Assembly: GCF_029960815.1 (NCBI RefSeq)
Contig: NZ_JASBRE010000006.1
Span: 166,349 to 230,348 of the forward strand
Direction: 5' to 3'
Length of the DNA stretch: 64,000 nt
DNA from: Pseudomonas sp. AL03
GTDB lineage: Bacteria > Pseudomonadota > Gammaproteobacteria > Pseudomonadales > Pseudomonadaceae
The notes under the pieces are model-generated. The model saw only the letters and a program-made list of their open reading frames with translations. It was not told where the DNA came from and did not search any database. A program made the translations under genes and the position numbers. Positions 1 through 11,104 of the stretch are shown here, one piece after another. Position 1 is the stretch's first letter. Each line of letters starts with the position of its first letter.

Positions 1-381
1 GTTGACGGCGTCAGGCTCGGGTGCGGCGTGCCAGCTTGGGACGATCCACAGGCGCTGACCGAAACGCATCGGCTGGAAACCGTCCATCCAGCTGCGTTCC
101 CAGTCCTGGTCTTCGATGATTTCGCTGTGATGCTCGGGCAGCGGGCTGCCCGTCAGCAACTCGAGGTGGGCCAGTACGCTGGCGGCTTCGGTGCCACCTT
201 CGAACAGGGCCAGCAGGTGCGTGTGGGACCACAGCGGCGTGGTGTTGAGTTCTGGCTCGAAAATCGGTTGATCTTCGGCGTCCATGAAGGTCACCGAGAC
301 GGCGCCCACTTCAAGGAAAGCATCTTCGTAGGTTTCGGCTTGTTCTGGGCTGATGGCGAGACGGACTTGCAGCCAAGGCAT
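1..381 (-). CDS. prmA: Ribosomal protein L11 methyltransferase PrmA (N-terminal part)
   Basis: Encodes the first 127 residues of PrmA, the SAM-dependent enzyme that trimethylates ribosomal protein L11 in the cytoplasm. The protein begins [20 protein letters not shown] and contains the typical N-terminal substrate-recognition segment with [19 protein letters not shown] near residues 92-110. The catalytic Rossmann domain lies beyond the left edge of the window. An AAGGTG element precedes the start. It follows accC on the same strand, the accC-prmA order common in Pseudomonas. The visible part is intact. Confidence 0.93.
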   Translation of the reverse strand, partial: MPWLQVRLAISPEQAETYEDAFLEVGAVSVTFMDAEDQPIFEPELNTTPLWSHTHLLALFEGGTEAASVLAHLELLTGSPLPEHHSEIIEDQDWERSWMDGFQPMRFGQRLWIVPSWHAAPEPDAVN

Positions 382-459
382 GGCGGGCACCTTTGAAAAA
401 TGTTGATTGCAGCCTAGCGGGCTGCGCGAAGCGCGCAAGTTTACGCGAGCGCGGAGCTT

Positions 460-486
460 TTGTGGGAGCGAGCGTGCTCGCGTTCA
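460..486. repeat. Single REP palindrome
   Basis: The sequence TGTGGGAGCGAGCGTGCTCGCG matches the REP motif that recurs in this window. It lies between prmA and the accC terminator. Confidence 0.6.
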
Positions 487-507
487 CATTATGAAACCTT
501 CAGAAAC

Positions 508-534
508 AACAAAGCCGCTCGAAAGCGGCTTTGT
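508..534 (-). terminator. Rho-independent terminator after accC
   Basis: A perfect hairpin AAAGCCGCT-CGAA-AGCGGCTTT with flanking A and T residues lies just downstream of the accC stop at 551 in the direction of transcription. It probably ends the aroQ-accB-accC transcript and separates it from prmA. Confidence 0.8.
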
Positions 535-550
535 TGGTCAGGATCACATC

Positions 551-1909
551 TTAATGCTTGTCGCCAGCCAGCTTGTGTTCCAGGTAGTGGATGTTGACTC
601 CACCTTTGCAGAAGCCTTCATCGCGGACCAGATCGCGGTGCAACGGGATGTTGGTCTTGATCCCGTCGACAACGATTTCGTCCAGCGCATTGCGCATGCG
701 CGCCAGGGCTTCGTCACGGGTTGCGCCGTAGGTGATCAGCTTGCCGATCAACGAATCGTAGTTCGGCGGAACAGCATAGCCACTGTACAGGTGCGAATCG
801 ACGCGAACGCCGTTGCCGCCTGGGGCGTGGAAATGCTTGACCGTGCCTGGGCTCGGCATGAAGGATTTAGGGTCTTCGGCGTTGATCCGGCATTCCAGCG
901 AGTGACCGCGGATAACCACGTCATCCTGGGTGTACGACAGCTTGTTGCCAGCGGCGATGCTGAGCATCTCCTTGACGATGTCGATGCCGGTAACCATTTC
1001 CGAAACCGGGTGCTCAACCTGAACGCGGGTGTTCATTTCGATGAAATAGAACGCGCCGTTCTCGTACAGGAACTCGAACGTGCCTGCGCCACGGTAGTTG
1101 ATGTCAATGCACGCCTTGACGCAGCGAGCGAGGACTTCAGCGCGTGCTTTCTCGTCGATGCCCGGTGCCGGCGCCTCTTCGAGAACCTTCTGGTGACGAC
1201 GCTGCAGCGAACAATCGCGGTCACCCAGATGGATGGCGTGGCCCTGGCCATCGGACAGTACCTGAACTTCCACGTGGCGTGGGTTGGTCAGGAATTTTTC
1301 CAGGTAGACCATCGGGTTGCCGAACGCTGCGCCCGCTTCGGTGCGGGTCAGTTTGGCGAAGGAGATCAGGTCTTCTTCTTTATGCACGACGCGCATGCCG
1401 CGACCACCACCGCCGCCAGCGGCTTTGATGATCACCGGGTAACCGACTTCGCGACCGATGCGCAGAGCGGTTTCTTCGTCTTCAGGCAGCGGGCCGTCGG
1501 AACCCGGAACGGTTGGAACACCCGCAGCGATCATGGCGTGCTTGGCCGAAACCTTGTCGCCCATCAGGCGAATGGTGTCGGCTTTCGGGCCAATGAACGC
1601 GAAGCCAGAGTTCTCGACCTGTTCAGCGAAATCAGCGTTTTCCGCAAGGAAGCCGTAGCCTGGGTGAATGGCGGTAGCGCCGGTCACTTCAGCCGCGGCG
1701 ATGATCGCCGGAATGTGCAGGTAAGACTTTGCAGCCGAGGCCGGACCGATGCAGACGGATTCGTCTGCCAGACCCAGGTGCATCAGTTCTTTGTCGGCCG
1801 TGGAATAAACGGCGACAGTCTTGATGCCCATCTCTTTGCAGGCACGCAGAATCCGCAGGGCGATCTCACCGCGGTTGGCGATCAGAACTTTTTCCAACTT
1901 CGCAGTCAT
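551..1909 (-). CDS. accC: Acetyl-CoA carboxylase, biotin carboxylase subunit
   Basis: Carboxylates the biotin on AccB with bicarbonate and ATP, the first half-reaction of malonyl-CoA synthesis for fatty acids. The 452-residue length is typical. The ATP-grasp glycine-rich loop [11 protein letters not shown] is at residues 163-172 and the catalytic segment [11 protein letters not shown] at 291-301. I start at [20 protein letters not shown], the standard N-terminus, which has GGAGAG upstream; an in-frame ATG seven codons earlier overlaps the end of accB. Only 17 bases separate it from accB, so the two are co-transcribed and made in matched amounts. Confidence 0.98.
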   Translation of the reverse strand: MTAKLEKVLIANRGEIALRILRACKEMGIKTVAVYSTADKELMHLGLADESVCIGPASAAKSYLHIPAIIAAAEVTGATAIHPGYGFLAENADFAEQVENSGFAFIGPKADTIRLMGDKVSAKHAMIAAGVPTVPGSDGPLPEDEETALRIGREVGYPVIIKAAGGGGGRGMRVVHKEEDLISFAKLTRTEAGAAFGNPMVYLEKFLTNPRHVEVQVLSDGQGHAIHLGDRDCSLQRRHQKVLEEAPAPGIDEKARAEVLARCVKACIDINYRGAGTFEFLYENGAFYFIEMNTRVQVEHPVSEMVTGIDIVKEMLSIAAGNKLSYTQDDVVIRGHSLECRINAEDPKSFMPSPGTVKHFHAPGGNGVRVDSHLYSGYAVPPNYDSLIGKLITYGATRDEALARMRNALDEIVVDGIKTNIPLHRDLVRDEGFCKGGVNIHYLEHKLAGDKH

Positions 1910-1926
1910 CAAAGTCTCTCCGCGGT

Positions 1927-2388
1927 TCAAACGATGGTGAACAGCGGTTGGTCGTACTCAACCGGCTGGCCGTCTTCGACGAGGATGGATTCGATCACAC
2001 CGCTGGTTTCAGCTTCGATGTGGTTCATCATCTTCATGGCTTCGACGATGCACAGCGTGTCGCCTTTCTTCACGGTCTGGCCGACTTCAACGAAGGATGG
2101 CGAGGCTGGCGAAGATTTGCGATAGAAAGTGCCGACCATCGGCGAACGGGCAACGGTGCCGTTCAGAACAGGTGCGGCCGGAGCAGCAGGAGCGGTAGCG
2201 GCAACCGGGGCAGCAGCAACAGGCGCCGGCGCCGGAGCATGCATTGGAGCCGGTGCGTAGTATTGCTGAGCCGGGGTCTTGCTGTGACGGCTGATACGTA
2301 CGGACTCTTCGCCTTCCTTGATCTCGAGCTCGTCGATGCCAGACTCTTCCAGCAATTCGATCAGTTTCTTAACTTTACGGATATCCAT
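1927..2388 (-). CDS. accB: Biotin carboxyl carrier protein of acetyl-CoA carboxylase
   Basis: Carries the biotin arm between biotin carboxylase and carboxyltransferase in acetyl-CoA carboxylase. The 153-residue protein has an N-terminal helix (1-35), an Ala/Pro linker at about 40-73 and a C-terminal biotinyl domain with EAMKMMN; Lys119 is the predicted biotinylation site. It lies directly upstream of accC and downstream of aroQ on the same strand, the usual gammaproteobacterial order. Confidence 0.98.
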   Translation of the reverse strand: MDIRKVKKLIELLEESGIDELEIKEGEESVRISRHSKTPAQQYYAPAPMHAPAPAPVAAAPVAATAPAAPAAPVLNGTVARSPMVGTFYRKSSPASPSFVEVGQTVKKGDTLCIVEAMKMMNHIEAETSGVIESILVEDGQPVEYDQPLFTIV

Positions 2389-2434
2389 GAATCATCAACT
2401 CCCAAGGGTCGGTCAGGGGCGTTACGCTTGTTGT

Positions 2435-2887
2435 TCAAGCTGTTGCCTGTCTTTCAAGCTGCTCTAGGGCGGCCTCCAGGGCCAATCGATAACCGCTGGC
2501 GCCAAGGCCGCAGATCACTCCCACCGCTACATCGGAGAAGTAAGAGTGATGGCGGAAAGGTTCGCGTTTGTGCACGTTAGACAAATGCACTTCGATGAAT
2601 GGGATGCTCACCGCCAGCAGCGCGTCACGTAATGCGACACTTGTGTGCGTAAAAGCTGCTGGGTTGATCAGAATGAAGTCCACACCTTCGCTGCGGGCAG
2701 CGTGGATGCGGTCGATCAATTCGTACTCGGCGTTGCTTTGCAGGTGCAGCAAATGGTGGCCGGCTTCACGGGCGCGGCGTTCCAGGTCCTGGTTGATCTG
2801 CGCCAGTGTCGTCGCGCCGTAGGTGCCCGGTTCACGGGTGCCGAGCATGTTCAGGTTGGGTCCGTGCAGAACCAGTAGCGTCGCCAT
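2435..2887 (-). CDS. aroQ: Type II 3-dehydroquinate dehydratase
   Basis: Converts 3-dehydroquinate to 3-dehydroshikimate in the shikimate pathway. At 150 residues it has the type II length. Visible motifs are [16 protein letters not shown] (residues 9-24, Tyr23 in the active loop), [15 protein letters not shown] (75-89), EVHLSN with the catalytic His101, and FRHHSYFS (111-118). I chose [16 protein letters not shown] as the start because the nine-codon extension begins with TTG and adds no conserved sequence. It precedes accB by 46 bases in the same direction. Confidence 0.97.
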   Translation of the reverse strand: MATLLVLHGPNLNMLGTREPGTYGATTLAQINQDLERRAREAGHHLLHLQSNAEYELIDRIHAARSEGVDFILINPAAFTHTSVALRDALLAVSIPFIEVHLSNVHKREPFRHHSYFSDVAVGVICGLGASGYRLALEAALEQLERQATA

Positions 2888-3018
2888 CTGCTGTTCCTTG
2901 TGATCTGTGTGCAATTGTCAGAACTCGGCGACTATGCCGCAAAGCCTTTGTGACTGTCCAGTTCTATGCAATAGCCAGCACGATGGCCGATGTTTGCGCA
3001 AAATATATGACCGGGTTA

Positions 3019-4789
3019 TTAAATCCGGTCATTTGCTTTCGCGACACGTTCGGCGAAGTCACGGGCGTTGATCTCGCCGATGACCCGCACATCGGTGTGT
3101 TCGACCCCGTCCTTGCCGAAAAACATCAGCGCCGGCGGGCCGAACAGTTTGTAGCGGTCGAGCAGGGCGCGTTGCTCGGCGTTGCTGGCGGTGATGTCGA
3201 AGCGGATCAGTCGATAGCCTTTGAGGCGTTCGACGACCTTGGCGTCGTTGAGCACTTCATGTTCGATGACTTTGCAACTGATGCACCAGTCGGCGTACCA
3301 GTCGAGCAGCAGTGGGGTGCCTGAAGATTTGGCTTCGGCGAGGACGCGGTCCAGTTCCGCCGGGGTGCTGATGGTTTGCCAGGCGCTTTGGCTTTGCGGG
3401 TTGTTCTCGGTTCACCGTCGTGACTGGCTGGCCGATGGGGTTAAGCAGATTGCTCTGACCGCTGAAAGCTCCATACCAACAGGCCATCGCGTAAAACAGC
3501 AAGAACAGCCCAAGCAGTTGTGCCAAACGCTTTCTAGGCGGTTTGTAAACAAATTCCAGTGCCCCGAGAAACAGGCCCACACCGCCCCACAACAGGCCGA
3601 CCAGCAACAAGGTTATCGGACCTGGCAGCACACGACTCAGCAAGCCGAGGGCGACGCCCAACAATAAGACACCAATGACGTTTTTGACGAAGATCAGCCA
3701 GGGACCACTTTTTGGCAGCCATGCCGCACCGCCAGTTGCCACCAGTACCAGAGGCAGACCCATGCCAAGGCCGATCATGAACAGTTTCAGCGCACCACCT
3801 ACGGCATCGCCGCTAGCGCTTATGTAGAGCAGGGCGCCTACCAGTGGCGCGGAAACACACGGCGAGACCAGCAAGCTCGATACCACTCCCAGCACCGCCG
3901 CGCCCCAAAGCGAACCACCTTGAGTGCGACCGGCAATTCGATCCAGGCGACTGCTCATGGCGTAGGGCAGTTTCAGTTCGAAAACACCGAACATGGCCAA
4001 GGCGAAAATGGCGAAAAACGTTGCGAACGGCACCAGCACCCAGGCCGATTGCAGCCGCGCCTGAAGATTGAGTTGGGCGCCGAACATTCCCATTAGCGCG
4101 CCGAGCGCGGCGAAACACGCCGCCATCGGCAGCACGTAGGCCAGGGAAAGTTTGAAGCCTCGCAAGCCCCCCACCTGATCGCGCAACACCACGCCGGAAA
4201 GGATCGGCAGCATCGGTAATACGCAGGGCGTAAAGGTCAGGCCAAGGCCAGCGAGGAAAAACAACGCCAGTTCGCTCCAGCTCCATTTGGACAGGGTGGG
4301 CGTGGTTGAGGTGTTGCCCGAAGCAGATGCGCCGACATCTTCGATACTCAGTCGCTCGGTTTCGGGTGGATAACACAGCCCTTTATCGGCGCAGCCCTGA
4401 TAAGTCACCACCAGCGTGAACGCTCGTTGATCGGTGCGCGGCAGCTCTACATCGAGAACCCCGTGATAGACCTCGACATCGCCAAAGTACTCATCGTGTT
4501 TCTGTTCGCCCTTGGGCAGTTGCGCGGCGCCCAGGCCAGCATCGGCCGGGTCTGCGCGAAACTGAAAACGATGCCGGTAGAGGTAGTAACCCTCTGTAGC
4601 GATGAAACGCAGCTTGATTGATTGCGGCGTGCTTTCGACCAGGCTCAGATGAAAGGCTTCGCGCACCGGCAGGAAGTCGGCGCTGTTGTTGATCGAGCCC
4701 AACGTCGAACTGGGTTGACTCTCCAGCAACCCGGCGGCGGTGGCCGGCAGGGTGAGCACTATAAGCAGCAGGCAGAGCAAACGGCGCAT
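3019..4789 (-). pseudogene. dsbD: Thiol:disulfide interchange protein DsbD, interrupted by a frameshift
   Basis: DsbD passes electrons from cytoplasmic thioredoxin across the inner membrane to periplasmic DsbC/DsbG. Visible parts in order: signal peptide MRRLLCLLLIVLTLPATAAG, periplasmic alpha domain with CADKGLCYPPE, a membrane domain with FTPCVLPMLPIL and SPCVSAPLVGAL, and a C-terminal thioredoxin-like domain with DWYADWCISCK. The first two parts and the thioredoxin part are in different frames. The shift sits at about 3409-3410, where a GG run reads correctly if one G is removed (giving T-V-N-E-N-N-P-Q-S-Q-S-A-W-Q-T). As given, the first frame runs to a stop at 3257 and the protein would lack the gamma domain. 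A sequencing error is as likely as a real mutation. The start has no competing upstream signal. Confidence 0.85.
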
Positions 4790-4890
4790 GACAATCTCGC
4801 GTATCGAAGGTGAGGGCATCATAGCGGACAGCGGTCGGGTGTGCAGGGTGGGGAATTTTGCGGTGATTGTTCTGGTGCCTTCGCGAGCTA

Positions 4891-6819
4891 TCAGACGCGG
4901 AAGGCTTGGACGGCGGTATGCAGTCGTCCACCCAACACCAACAAATTCTCCCCTTGCACGCGCCCTTCACCAATCCTCAGCAAGTTATCCCCACCCAACT
5001 GGTGAATCCGCTCACTGTGATCGCGGATCTCACTGACCGCACCGCTCTGTTGAGCCGTGACATCGGCAATGCGCACGGCGGTGTCGGAAATGGTCTGGAT
5101 CGCCCCGACGATTTTATCCAGTGCACCGTCGGCGGCCTGGGCCTGATTGGCGGTGGCTTCGGCGTGTTCGACCTGGGCGCGCATGCCTTCCACTGATTGT
5201 CGTGCGGCGGTTTGCAGTCCAGCGATCAACGTCTGGATCTCTGCGGTGGCGCCGGCGGTGCGTTGTGCCAGTGAGCGAACTTCTTCGGCCACCACCGCAA
5301 ATCCACGACCCATTTCCCCGGCGCGGGCCGCTTCGATGGCGGCGTTAAGCGCCAGCAGGTTGGTCTGGTCGGCGATCGAGCGGATCACCGTCAGCACGCC
5401 GCCAATGGTCGCCGACTCCTCGGCCAAGTGCTCGATCATCTGTGCATTGCCTTGGACTTCACCCACCAGCGCATGCAGGCCGGTGAGGCTCAAGCCGATG
5501 ACTTTCTGGCCATGCTCCACCGCCAGCCCGGCATGGCGGCTGGCATCGCCGGCAACCTGTTGAATGGTCGCTTCCAGTTCACCGAGAGAATCGCGGATCA
5601 GCGCCGTGTCGCCGGCCTGATGTTCGGCGCCGCTGTGCAGGTCATTGCTCAACTCGGCCAGTGTTCGGCTGCTACCGGCGACCTGTTCGGCGTTGAGGCG
5701 AATGGTCCCTACCAAGTCGACCAGGTAGGCGCGCAAGCGATTGAGCGAAGCTTGAATGTCATGCAGTTCGCGATTGGTTGCGCCCAATTCAATGTCCCGG
5801 CTGAAGTCGCCCTCGGCCCAGGTCGAGAGGGCTGGCGCGAGGTTGGTCAGGGTTCGGGCCAAGCGTCGTTGCAGGGTGTCGATGAGCAATGCGATCAACA
5901 GGATCAGACCGATCATCACCCCTTGCATCAGCCGCACTTCGCCCTGGATCTGTCCGTGCTGGGCGCGAACCACCGGTTCCAGCCCAGCGATGACCTGCTG
6001 CACGGCGGCGATTTTCAGGTGAGTGGCGGCGCTGAGGTCGGTGCGTTTCTGGATCTGGTCGCGTGTGCGTGTCAGTTCGGCCGGGTAACGACTGAGGAGG
6101 CTGTTCAGTCCACGTTTGAGGCCGGCGCCAGCCTCTTCGACGACGGCTTTTTCGGTGTTCTCCAGGCCCATCATCGCCGCGAAATCATCCGTGTTCGATT
6201 CACTTTTGCTCGTCACGCCCAGCAGCGGCAAGGCGTCCAGAAGCTCAGCCTGGGTACGGATGTTGCTGACTTCACGCTCGACATCGGCGGCCAGTTCGCT
6301 GCGGCCGCTGCTGACCAGTTTGTCCCGGACCAGCGACAGTTTGCCCAAGTGCTGGGAGGCCGCGAGCAGCGGTGTCAGATACGCCGCGTTAGCGCTGGCG
6401 TATTGGCTGAGCTGATCGAGGCTGGCACCGAGTTCGCGTTCGGCTTGCAGCAACAGCGCCTGCGGATCACCGGCCAGCTTGCCGGCCGCCAGCAGATCGG
6501 TTTTGCTGAACTCTTCCAGGTTCGACAGGCTCGGGCGCAGGGTGTCGGCCAATGCCGGCGGCAACTCGCCGAGTTCCTTTTGCAGGCCGTCGATGGCCTG
6601 GCTAGCGCTGCTCAGGCGCAGGGCATCGCCGCTGGCGAGATAGTCCTCGATGTTACGCGCGACTTCATTTTGAAATTGTTGGGACAAGCCCAGGTAACGC
6701 TCCATCAGTAAATAGGGGCGCTCCAGGGCCTTTTGCGACCACCAAAGTGTGGCGCCAAGGGCCACGCACACGGCGACTAAAAGGAGGGTGTTGAGATTGG
6801 TCAGCAGCTTCAGGCGCAT
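4891..6819 (-). CDS. Methyl-accepting chemotaxis protein, helical sensor domain (CtpL-like by position)
   Basis: A transmembrane chemoreceptor of 642 residues feeding the CheA/CheW pathway. Order of parts: TM1 (about residues 10-30), a large, mostly helical periplasmic domain with no PAS or Cache motifs (about 31-295), TM2 ([13 protein letters not shown]), HAMP, then the signalling domain with the hairpin tip [20 protein letters not shown] near residue 490. It sits between dsbD and the gcbA-like gene, the place of ctpL in P. aeruginosa (from memory), a receptor linked to phosphate and chloroaromatic sensing. The ligand cannot be deduced from the sequence. No C-terminal CheR-tethering pentapeptide is seen. 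Confidence 0.9.
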   Translation of the reverse strand: MRLKLLTNLNTLLLVAVCVALGATLWWSQKALERPYLLMERYLGLSQQFQNEVARNIEDYLASGDALRLSSASQAIDGLQKELGELPPALADTLRPSLSNLEEFSKTDLLAAGKLAGDPQALLLQAERELGASLDQLSQYASANAAYLTPLLAASQHLGKLSLVRDKLVSSGRSELAADVEREVSNIRTQAELLDALPLLGVTSKSESNTDDFAAMMGLENTEKAVVEEAGAGLKRGLNSLLSRYPAELTRTRDQIQKRTDLSAATHLKIAAVQQVIAGLEPVVRAQHGQIQGEVRLMQGVMIGLILLIALLIDTLQRRLARTLTNLAPALSTWAEGDFSRDIELGATNRELHDIQASLNRLRAYLVDLVGTIRLNAEQVAGSSRTLAELSNDLHSGAEHQAGDTALIRDSLGELEATIQQVAGDASRHAGLAVEHGQKVIGLSLTGLHALVGEVQGNAQMIEHLAEESATIGGVLTVIRSIADQTNLLALNAAIEAARAGEMGRGFAVVAEEVRSLAQRTAGATAEIQTLIAGLQTAARQSVEGMRAQVEHAEATANQAQAADGALDKIVGAIQTISDTAVRIADVTAQQSGAVSEIRDHSERIHQLGGDNLLRIGEGRVQGENLLVLGGRLHTAVQAFRV

Positions 6820-6871
6820 TGTGGGTCTACCAACGGCAGAATGGTAAGCGCCTGAAGTTATTGCGTTTCTG

Positions 6872-8542
6872 TTACGGGGTTATGACTGAATGGGTCGATT
6901 CCGATGAAAAAGTGGCACTTTGCTTTGACGTCCGCGCGGCCTGAACGCGGTTGCGTCCGGCGTCCTTCGCGCGGTACAGCGCTTCGTCTGCCTGGCTGGC
7001 CATCATCAGGCTGTCGGAGTTTTCGCACAGTTCCACCACCCCGGCGCTGAACGTGCACCAAAGGTCCTGTGGTTGGGCCGGGTAGTGAATCTCGGCAAAG
7101 CGTCGACGGATCTCGTCGAGCACCTTGTGAGCCGATTCGAGATCGGTGTCCGGCATGACGATGGCGAATTCTTCACCGCCATAACGGCCGATGAAATCGG
7201 TCTTGCGCAAGCGTTGCTTGAGAAACAGCGCCAGGCTCTTGATCACCCGATCGCCCATGGGGTGGCCGTGGCTGTCGTTGACCCGTTTGAAGTGGTCAAT
7301 GTCGAGCATCGCAAAGCTCAACGGCTTGCTCTCGCGACGGGCGCGGAAGCTGCAGTCTTCGAGCAATTGCAGGATGTGCGTATGGTTGTACAGCCCGGTG
7401 AGGCTGTCGCGAACCATCCGCGATTTCAGATGGCGTGCCCGTGCCGCGCGGTTGCGCACGGTCGTGATCAGGTGTCGCGGCTTGATCGGTTTGGTCAGGA
7501 AGTCGTCGCCGCCCTCGCTCATGGCGTCGAGCTGCTTGTCCAGATCATCTTCGGCGGACAGGTAAATGATCGGCACGCTGACGTAACGGTCGTTATGACG
7601 GATCACCTTGGCCAATTCAGTGCCCGTGCAGGCCGGCATGTACATGTCGAGGATGATCAGGTCCGGCTGGAAGTCCGCGAGCTCGGCCATGGCCTGGATC
7701 GGCTCGATCAAAGTCCGCGTGACGATCCCGGCGCCGTTGAGCAGGCGCTCGGTGTGCAAGGCCTGGGCGCGGGAGTCGTCGATGATCAACACTTTATAAG
7801 GTTCGTACTGGGCGACGCAGGTCAGGACTTCAATCTTCTCCAGCAGGCTCGACGCTTCGAGGGTGCCGGTCAGGAATTCCTGGCCGCCGGCGCGCACGGC
7901 GGCGAGGCGAGTCGGGGTATCCGTTTCGTGCAGGCTGAAGAACAACAAGGGCAGCGTGTGGTCGAGGCCTTCCTGTGCTTCGGCGGCCAGTTTCAGGCCG
8001 ATGCCGGGGCCGCTGAAGTCCACGTCCATGACGATCGCTGCAGGCAAGCGCTCGACCATTGAGGAGCGGAACGCCGAAACGCTGTCGAGGGCTTGAGCGC
8101 TGAGCCCAAAAAATTCTAGCTGCTTGGCCAGACGCTCGGCGCGGTCGTAATCCTGCAACATCACGTAGATCGGTTTGCGCAGGGGCGGCAGAAAGGTTTG
8201 GTCCATCTGATCGCCATGGCGCAGGCCGGTGCGTGACAGGCGCTGCATCAAACGATTGAGTTCAGTGATCAGTCCGCTGCTCAGGCGTCCGCGATTGGCG
8301 TCGACAGCCTCCAGCGACTGACCGATGTGGCGCGCCAGTTGGGTGTGTTCAGGTTGTTCGAATCGCTCAGCGAAACGCAGCAGGCGCAGATTGGCTTCGC
8401 TCAGTTCCGATAAGTCGGTGGTGGACCACTCGCTGCATTGCAGGCGCTGCCATATCTCAAGAATCTGACGTGCCTGATGAATTACCCGCTGGGCAAAGTG
8501 GTGCTTGAGGCGCTCACGGCTGGGGTCTTCTGGCTCGGTCAT
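6872..8542 (-). CDS. gcbA: Response regulator diguanylate cyclase, GcbA type
   Basis: Makes cyclic-di-GMP. In 556 residues there is an N-terminal helical, HPt-like segment (1-120), a degenerate receiver domain (about 125-245), a second receiver with the likely phosphoacceptor Asp299 in LIILDMYMP and Lys351 in TKPIKP, and a GGDEF domain with GGEEF at 455-459. The inhibitory I-site RKTD is present at 446-449, five residues before the active loop, so product inhibition is expected. Architecture and position next to the chemoreceptor and the DUF2333 gene match GcbA/AdcA, known in Pseudomonas for promoting early attachment. The symbol rests on that synteny and architecture. Confidence 0.88.
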   Translation of the reverse strand: MTEPEDPSRERLKHHFAQRVIHQARQILEIWQRLQCSEWSTTDLSELSEANLRLLRFAERFEQPEHTQLARHIGQSLEAVDANRGRLSSGLITELNRLMQRLSRTGLRHGDQMDQTFLPPLRKPIYVMLQDYDRAERLAKQLEFFGLSAQALDSVSAFRSSMVERLPAAIVMDVDFSGPGIGLKLAAEAQEGLDHTLPLLFFSLHETDTPTRLAAVRAGGQEFLTGTLEASSLLEKIEVLTCVAQYEPYKVLIIDDSRAQALHTERLLNGAGIVTRTLIEPIQAMAELADFQPDLIILDMYMPACTGTELAKVIRHNDRYVSVPIIYLSAEDDLDKQLDAMSEGGDDFLTKPIKPRHLITTVRNRAARARHLKSRMVRDSLTGLYNHTHILQLLEDCSFRARRESKPLSFAMLDIDHFKRVNDSHGHPMGDRVIKSLALFLKQRLRKTDFIGRYGGEEFAIVMPDTDLESAHKVLDEIRRRFAEIHYPAQPQDLWCTFSAGVVELCENSDSLMMASQADEALYRAKDAGRNRVQAARTSKQSATFSSESTHSVITP

Positions 8543-8829
8543 ATCCTGACTACTAGTTAGGGTGCATGCTGAGATCGACTGGTGGCTCTATGCTAGCACC
8601 TCTTTTTCGATCGCATGAGTGTCGCACGTCAATAAACTGCAAAGCGACGTTATTCAGTTTATGACCGACTGGTCGAATAGGCTCAGCGCTGTGCTTCATT
8701 TATAGTGGCTCTCGATCCCGATCATTGTGCGGTAGCCGTTTTATGCAGGATTAATGCGCGGCACACGAGGCACGATGCGATAGGGTTGTGGTCGAACCGA
8801 TGAACTCAAGTGATTGAAAGGATATCGCC

Positions 8830-9897
8830 ATGCTGGACTGGAAGAACCGCGCGGGCAGCGCGCCCGAACGTGCCGCTGAACCGAAATCGGCCACCCGCAG
8901 TTACTTGGGGGGCCTGTTGTTCAGCCGAGCGCTGGCCACTCTGATTGCCATTTACTTGCTGGTGGCTATTGCGCTGGGCTGGTACTGGAGCCAGGAACCT
9001 GCGCTGTTCCCGGTTCAGCAGAATGCCCAGATGGCCGCCGAGAAAGAAGGCAAGCAAATGGTCATCGGCTACACCACGGTCGAAACCCTCAAGACCGTCG
9101 CCGGTACTTTGCTGACCAAGCCGGGCGGCTATATTTCCAACGACCGTTTTCCACCGGGCCTGTGGATGGACAACACGCCGAGCTGGGAATATGGCGTGCT
9201 GGTCCAGGTCCGTGACTTGACGCGTGCCTTGCGTAAAGACTTCGCCCGCTCGCAATCGCAATCTGCCGAAGACTCCGATCTGGCCAAGGCCGAGCCGCGT
9301 TTCAACTTCGACAACAAAAGCTGGGTGCTGCCATCCAGTGAGTCCGAGTACCAGGAAGGCATGAATTCCCTGAGCCGTTATCAGGCGCGGCTGTCCGATC
9401 CGTCGCAGAAAAACGCGCTGTTCTATGCCCGCGCCGACAACCTGAACAACTGGCTGGGCGATGTCGGCACCCGTCTGGGTTCGCTGTCGCAACGGCTGTC
9501 GGCCAGTGTTGGCCGGGTCAAGCTCAACACCGCGCTGAAAACTGAAGTCGTCGCTCCAGGTCAGGTGCCGCAGGTTGACGAAGAGATCGTCGAAACCCCG
9601 TGGATGCAGATCGACAATGTGTTCTACGAAGCCCGCGGTCAGGCCTGGGCCTTGTCCCACCTGCTGCGCGCCATCGAAGTCGACTTCGCCGACGTGCTGG
9701 CCAAGAAGAACGCCACGGTCAGCGTGCGCCAGATCATTCGTGAGCTGGAAGCCTCGCAAGAACCGGTCTGGAGCCCGATGATCCTTAACGGCAGCGGCTT
9801 CGGCGTGCTGGCCAACCACTCGCTGGTCATGGCCAATTACATCTCCCGGGCCAACGCCGCAGTGATCGATTTGCGCCAACTGCTCAATCAGGGCTGA
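8830..9897 (+). CDS. DUF2333 family membrane-anchored protein
   Basis: A 355-residue protein of unknown function with one membrane span near the N-terminus (ALATLIAIYLLVAIALGWYW, about residues 37-56), a short cytoplasmic Arg/Lys-containing head, and a long, mostly helical periplasmic part. AAAGGATATC precedes the ATG. The family is conserved in Pseudomonas between the gcbA-like gene and a NUDIX gene, as here. Only three bases separate it from the next gene, so the two form an operon. No catalytic motif is visible. Confidence 0.88.
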   Translation: MLDWKNRAGSAPERAAEPKSATRSYLGGLLFSRALATLIAIYLLVAIALGWYWSQEPALFPVQQNAQMAAEKEGKQMVIGYTTVETLKTVAGTLLTKPGGYISNDRFPPGLWMDNTPSWEYGVLVQVRDLTRALRKDFARSQSQSAEDSDLAKAEPRFNFDNKSWVLPSSESEYQEGMNSLSRYQARLSDPSQKNALFYARADNLNNWLGDVGTRLGSLSQRLSASVGRVKLNTALKTEVVAPGQVPQVDEEIVETPWMQIDNVFYEARGQAWALSHLLRAIEVDFADVLAKKNATVSVRQIIRELEASQEPVWSPMILNGSGFGVLANHSLVMANYISRANAAVIDLRQLLNQG

Positions 9898-9900
9898 GTC

Positions 9901-10458
9901 ATGGTCGATAGCGCCAGAGAGGCCGCCCATCGCGCGGCCTCGGATGCCGAACAGATCGCCTGGGTTGACGAGCAGGACAACCTGCTCGGCGCCTTGGTCC
10001 GCTCCGACCTGCGCGAACGCGGGCTGATCGGGCGCGGCACTTACATCATGCTGTTCAATTGCGCCGGTGAACTCTGCGTGCATCGACGCACGCTGAGCAA
10101 AGCTATTTATCCAGGTTTTTGGGACGTGGCGGCGGGAGGCATGGTGCTTGCGACCGAAACCTACGCCGAATCGGCCGCCCGTGAACTGGAGGAAGAGTTG
10201 GGCGTGAGCGGCGTCGAACTGACCGCCCATGATCACTTTTTCTTCGAAGACACCGGCAATCGGCTGTGGTGTTCGGCGTTTTCGGCGGTGTGGGACGGCC
10301 CGTTGATCCTGCAGCCGGAAGAAGTGCTGGAAGCGCGGTTTATTCCGATCGATCAGGTGATGCTGGAAATCGAGGAGAAGCCTTATTGCCCGGACTCTTT
10401 GGCCGCGTTGAAGCGTTATCTGAAGGCTCAGCAAAGCAACGTCGCAAAGAAGGCATAA
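9901..10458 (+). CDS. NUDIX hydrolase
   Basis: A 185-residue NUDIX protein of the YfcD/IPP-isomerase-like type; such enzymes cleave nucleoside diphosphates linked to another group. The Nudix box reads GGMVLATETYAESAARELEEELGV (about residues 79-102), with the REL-EE-EL core present. HRRTLSKAIYPGFWDVAAGG before it is typical of this subgroup. The substrate is unknown. It starts three bases after the DUF2333 stop. The C-terminus is Lys-rich (AQQSNVAKKA). Confidence 0.9.
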   Translation: MVDSAREAAHRAASDAEQIAWVDEQDNLLGALVRSDLRERGLIGRGTYIMLFNCAGELCVHRRTLSKAIYPGFWDVAAGGMVLATETYAESAARELEEELGVSGVELTAHDHFFFEDTGNRLWCSAFSAVWDGPLILQPEEVLEARFIPIDQVMLEIEEKPYCPDSLAALKRYLKAQQSNVAKKA

Positions 10459-10516
10459 ATTGGCGCCGATTGGCTCTTAGCAAGTCGGCTTTTTGCCGTT
10501 ACACTGCGCGACCTTT

Positions 10517-10618
10517 TGTAGGAGCGAAGCTTGCTCGCGAAGGTCGTCAACGATAACGCATACATTCAGGATGTACGCGTCGTCCTTGCGATCTTCGCGA
10601 GCAAGCTTCGCTCCTACG
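10517..10618. repeat. REPIN (pair of inverted REP sequences)
   Basis: Two REP arms face each other: TGTAGGAGCGAAGCTTGCTC at the left and its complement GAGCAAGCTTCGCTCCTAC at the right, with about 50 bases between. This is the classic Pseudomonas REPIN layout and can fold into one long hairpin between the NUDIX and SUI1 genes. Confidence 0.85.
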
Positions 10619-10728
10619 ACAAGCAATTCCGTTTCAGTAGCGCTGCCCCTGCCTGAGTGGGGCTTCGCGGTCGATGGCACCTGCCCAGGTTGCCGCGACC
10701 AGTCTTTGTCCTCCCAAGAGGATTGCCG

Positions 10729-11100
10729 GTGGCCAAAAAAGCCGCATCCTTCGCCGCCCTTGGTGGCCTGGTATTTTCCACCGACGCAGGTCGTCATTGC
10801 CCGGATTGCAGCAAACCGGTGGATGCCTGTATCTGCAAGCAAACCGTGATCCCGTCCGGCGACGGCATCGCTCGCGTGCGTCGCGAAAGCAAGGGCCGTG
10901 GCGGCAAGACGGTGACCACCATCACTGGCGTGCCGCTGGCTGAAGACGCGCTCAAGGACCTGGCCACCACGTTGAAGAAACGTTGCGGGACCGGCGGGGC
11001 GTTGAAAGACGGAATCATTGAAATCCAGGGCGATCATGTCGAGCTACTCTTGGCCGAACTGATCAAGCACGGTTTCAAAGCGAAGAAGTCCGGCGGCTAG
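10729..11100 (+). CDS. SUI1/YciH family translation initiation factor
   Basis: A 123-residue homologue of eIF1/SUI1 (bacterial YciH), thought to affect initiation-codon selection on the small ribosomal subunit. Residues 17-34 carry a small Cys-containing segment (HCPDCSKPVDACICKQ), then the SUI1 fold with GKTVTTITGVPL and LKKRCGTGGALKDGIIEIQGDH. I use the GTG start because AAGAGGA lies seven bases upstream and the protein then begins with the expected VAKKAASFAALGGLVFSTD; the longer frame adds low-complexity sequence that overlaps intergenic DNA. Confidence 0.92.
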   Translation: MAKKAASFAALGGLVFSTDAGRHCPDCSKPVDACICKQTVIPSGDGIARVRRESKGRGGKTVTTITGVPLAEDALKDLATTLKKRCGTGGALKDGIIEIQGDHVELLLAELIKHGFKAKKSGG

Positions 11101-11104
11101 CAGC

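Noticed and set aside
407..2125. Long plus-strand open frame of 572 codons opposite accC/accB
   Set aside because: It is the antisense of two well-recognised genes, with no family match and a composition typical of high-G+C shadow frames.
8806..10434. Minus-strand open frame of 542 codons opposite the DUF2333 and NUDIX genes
   Set aside because: It spans two real genes in antisense and has no recognisable motif.
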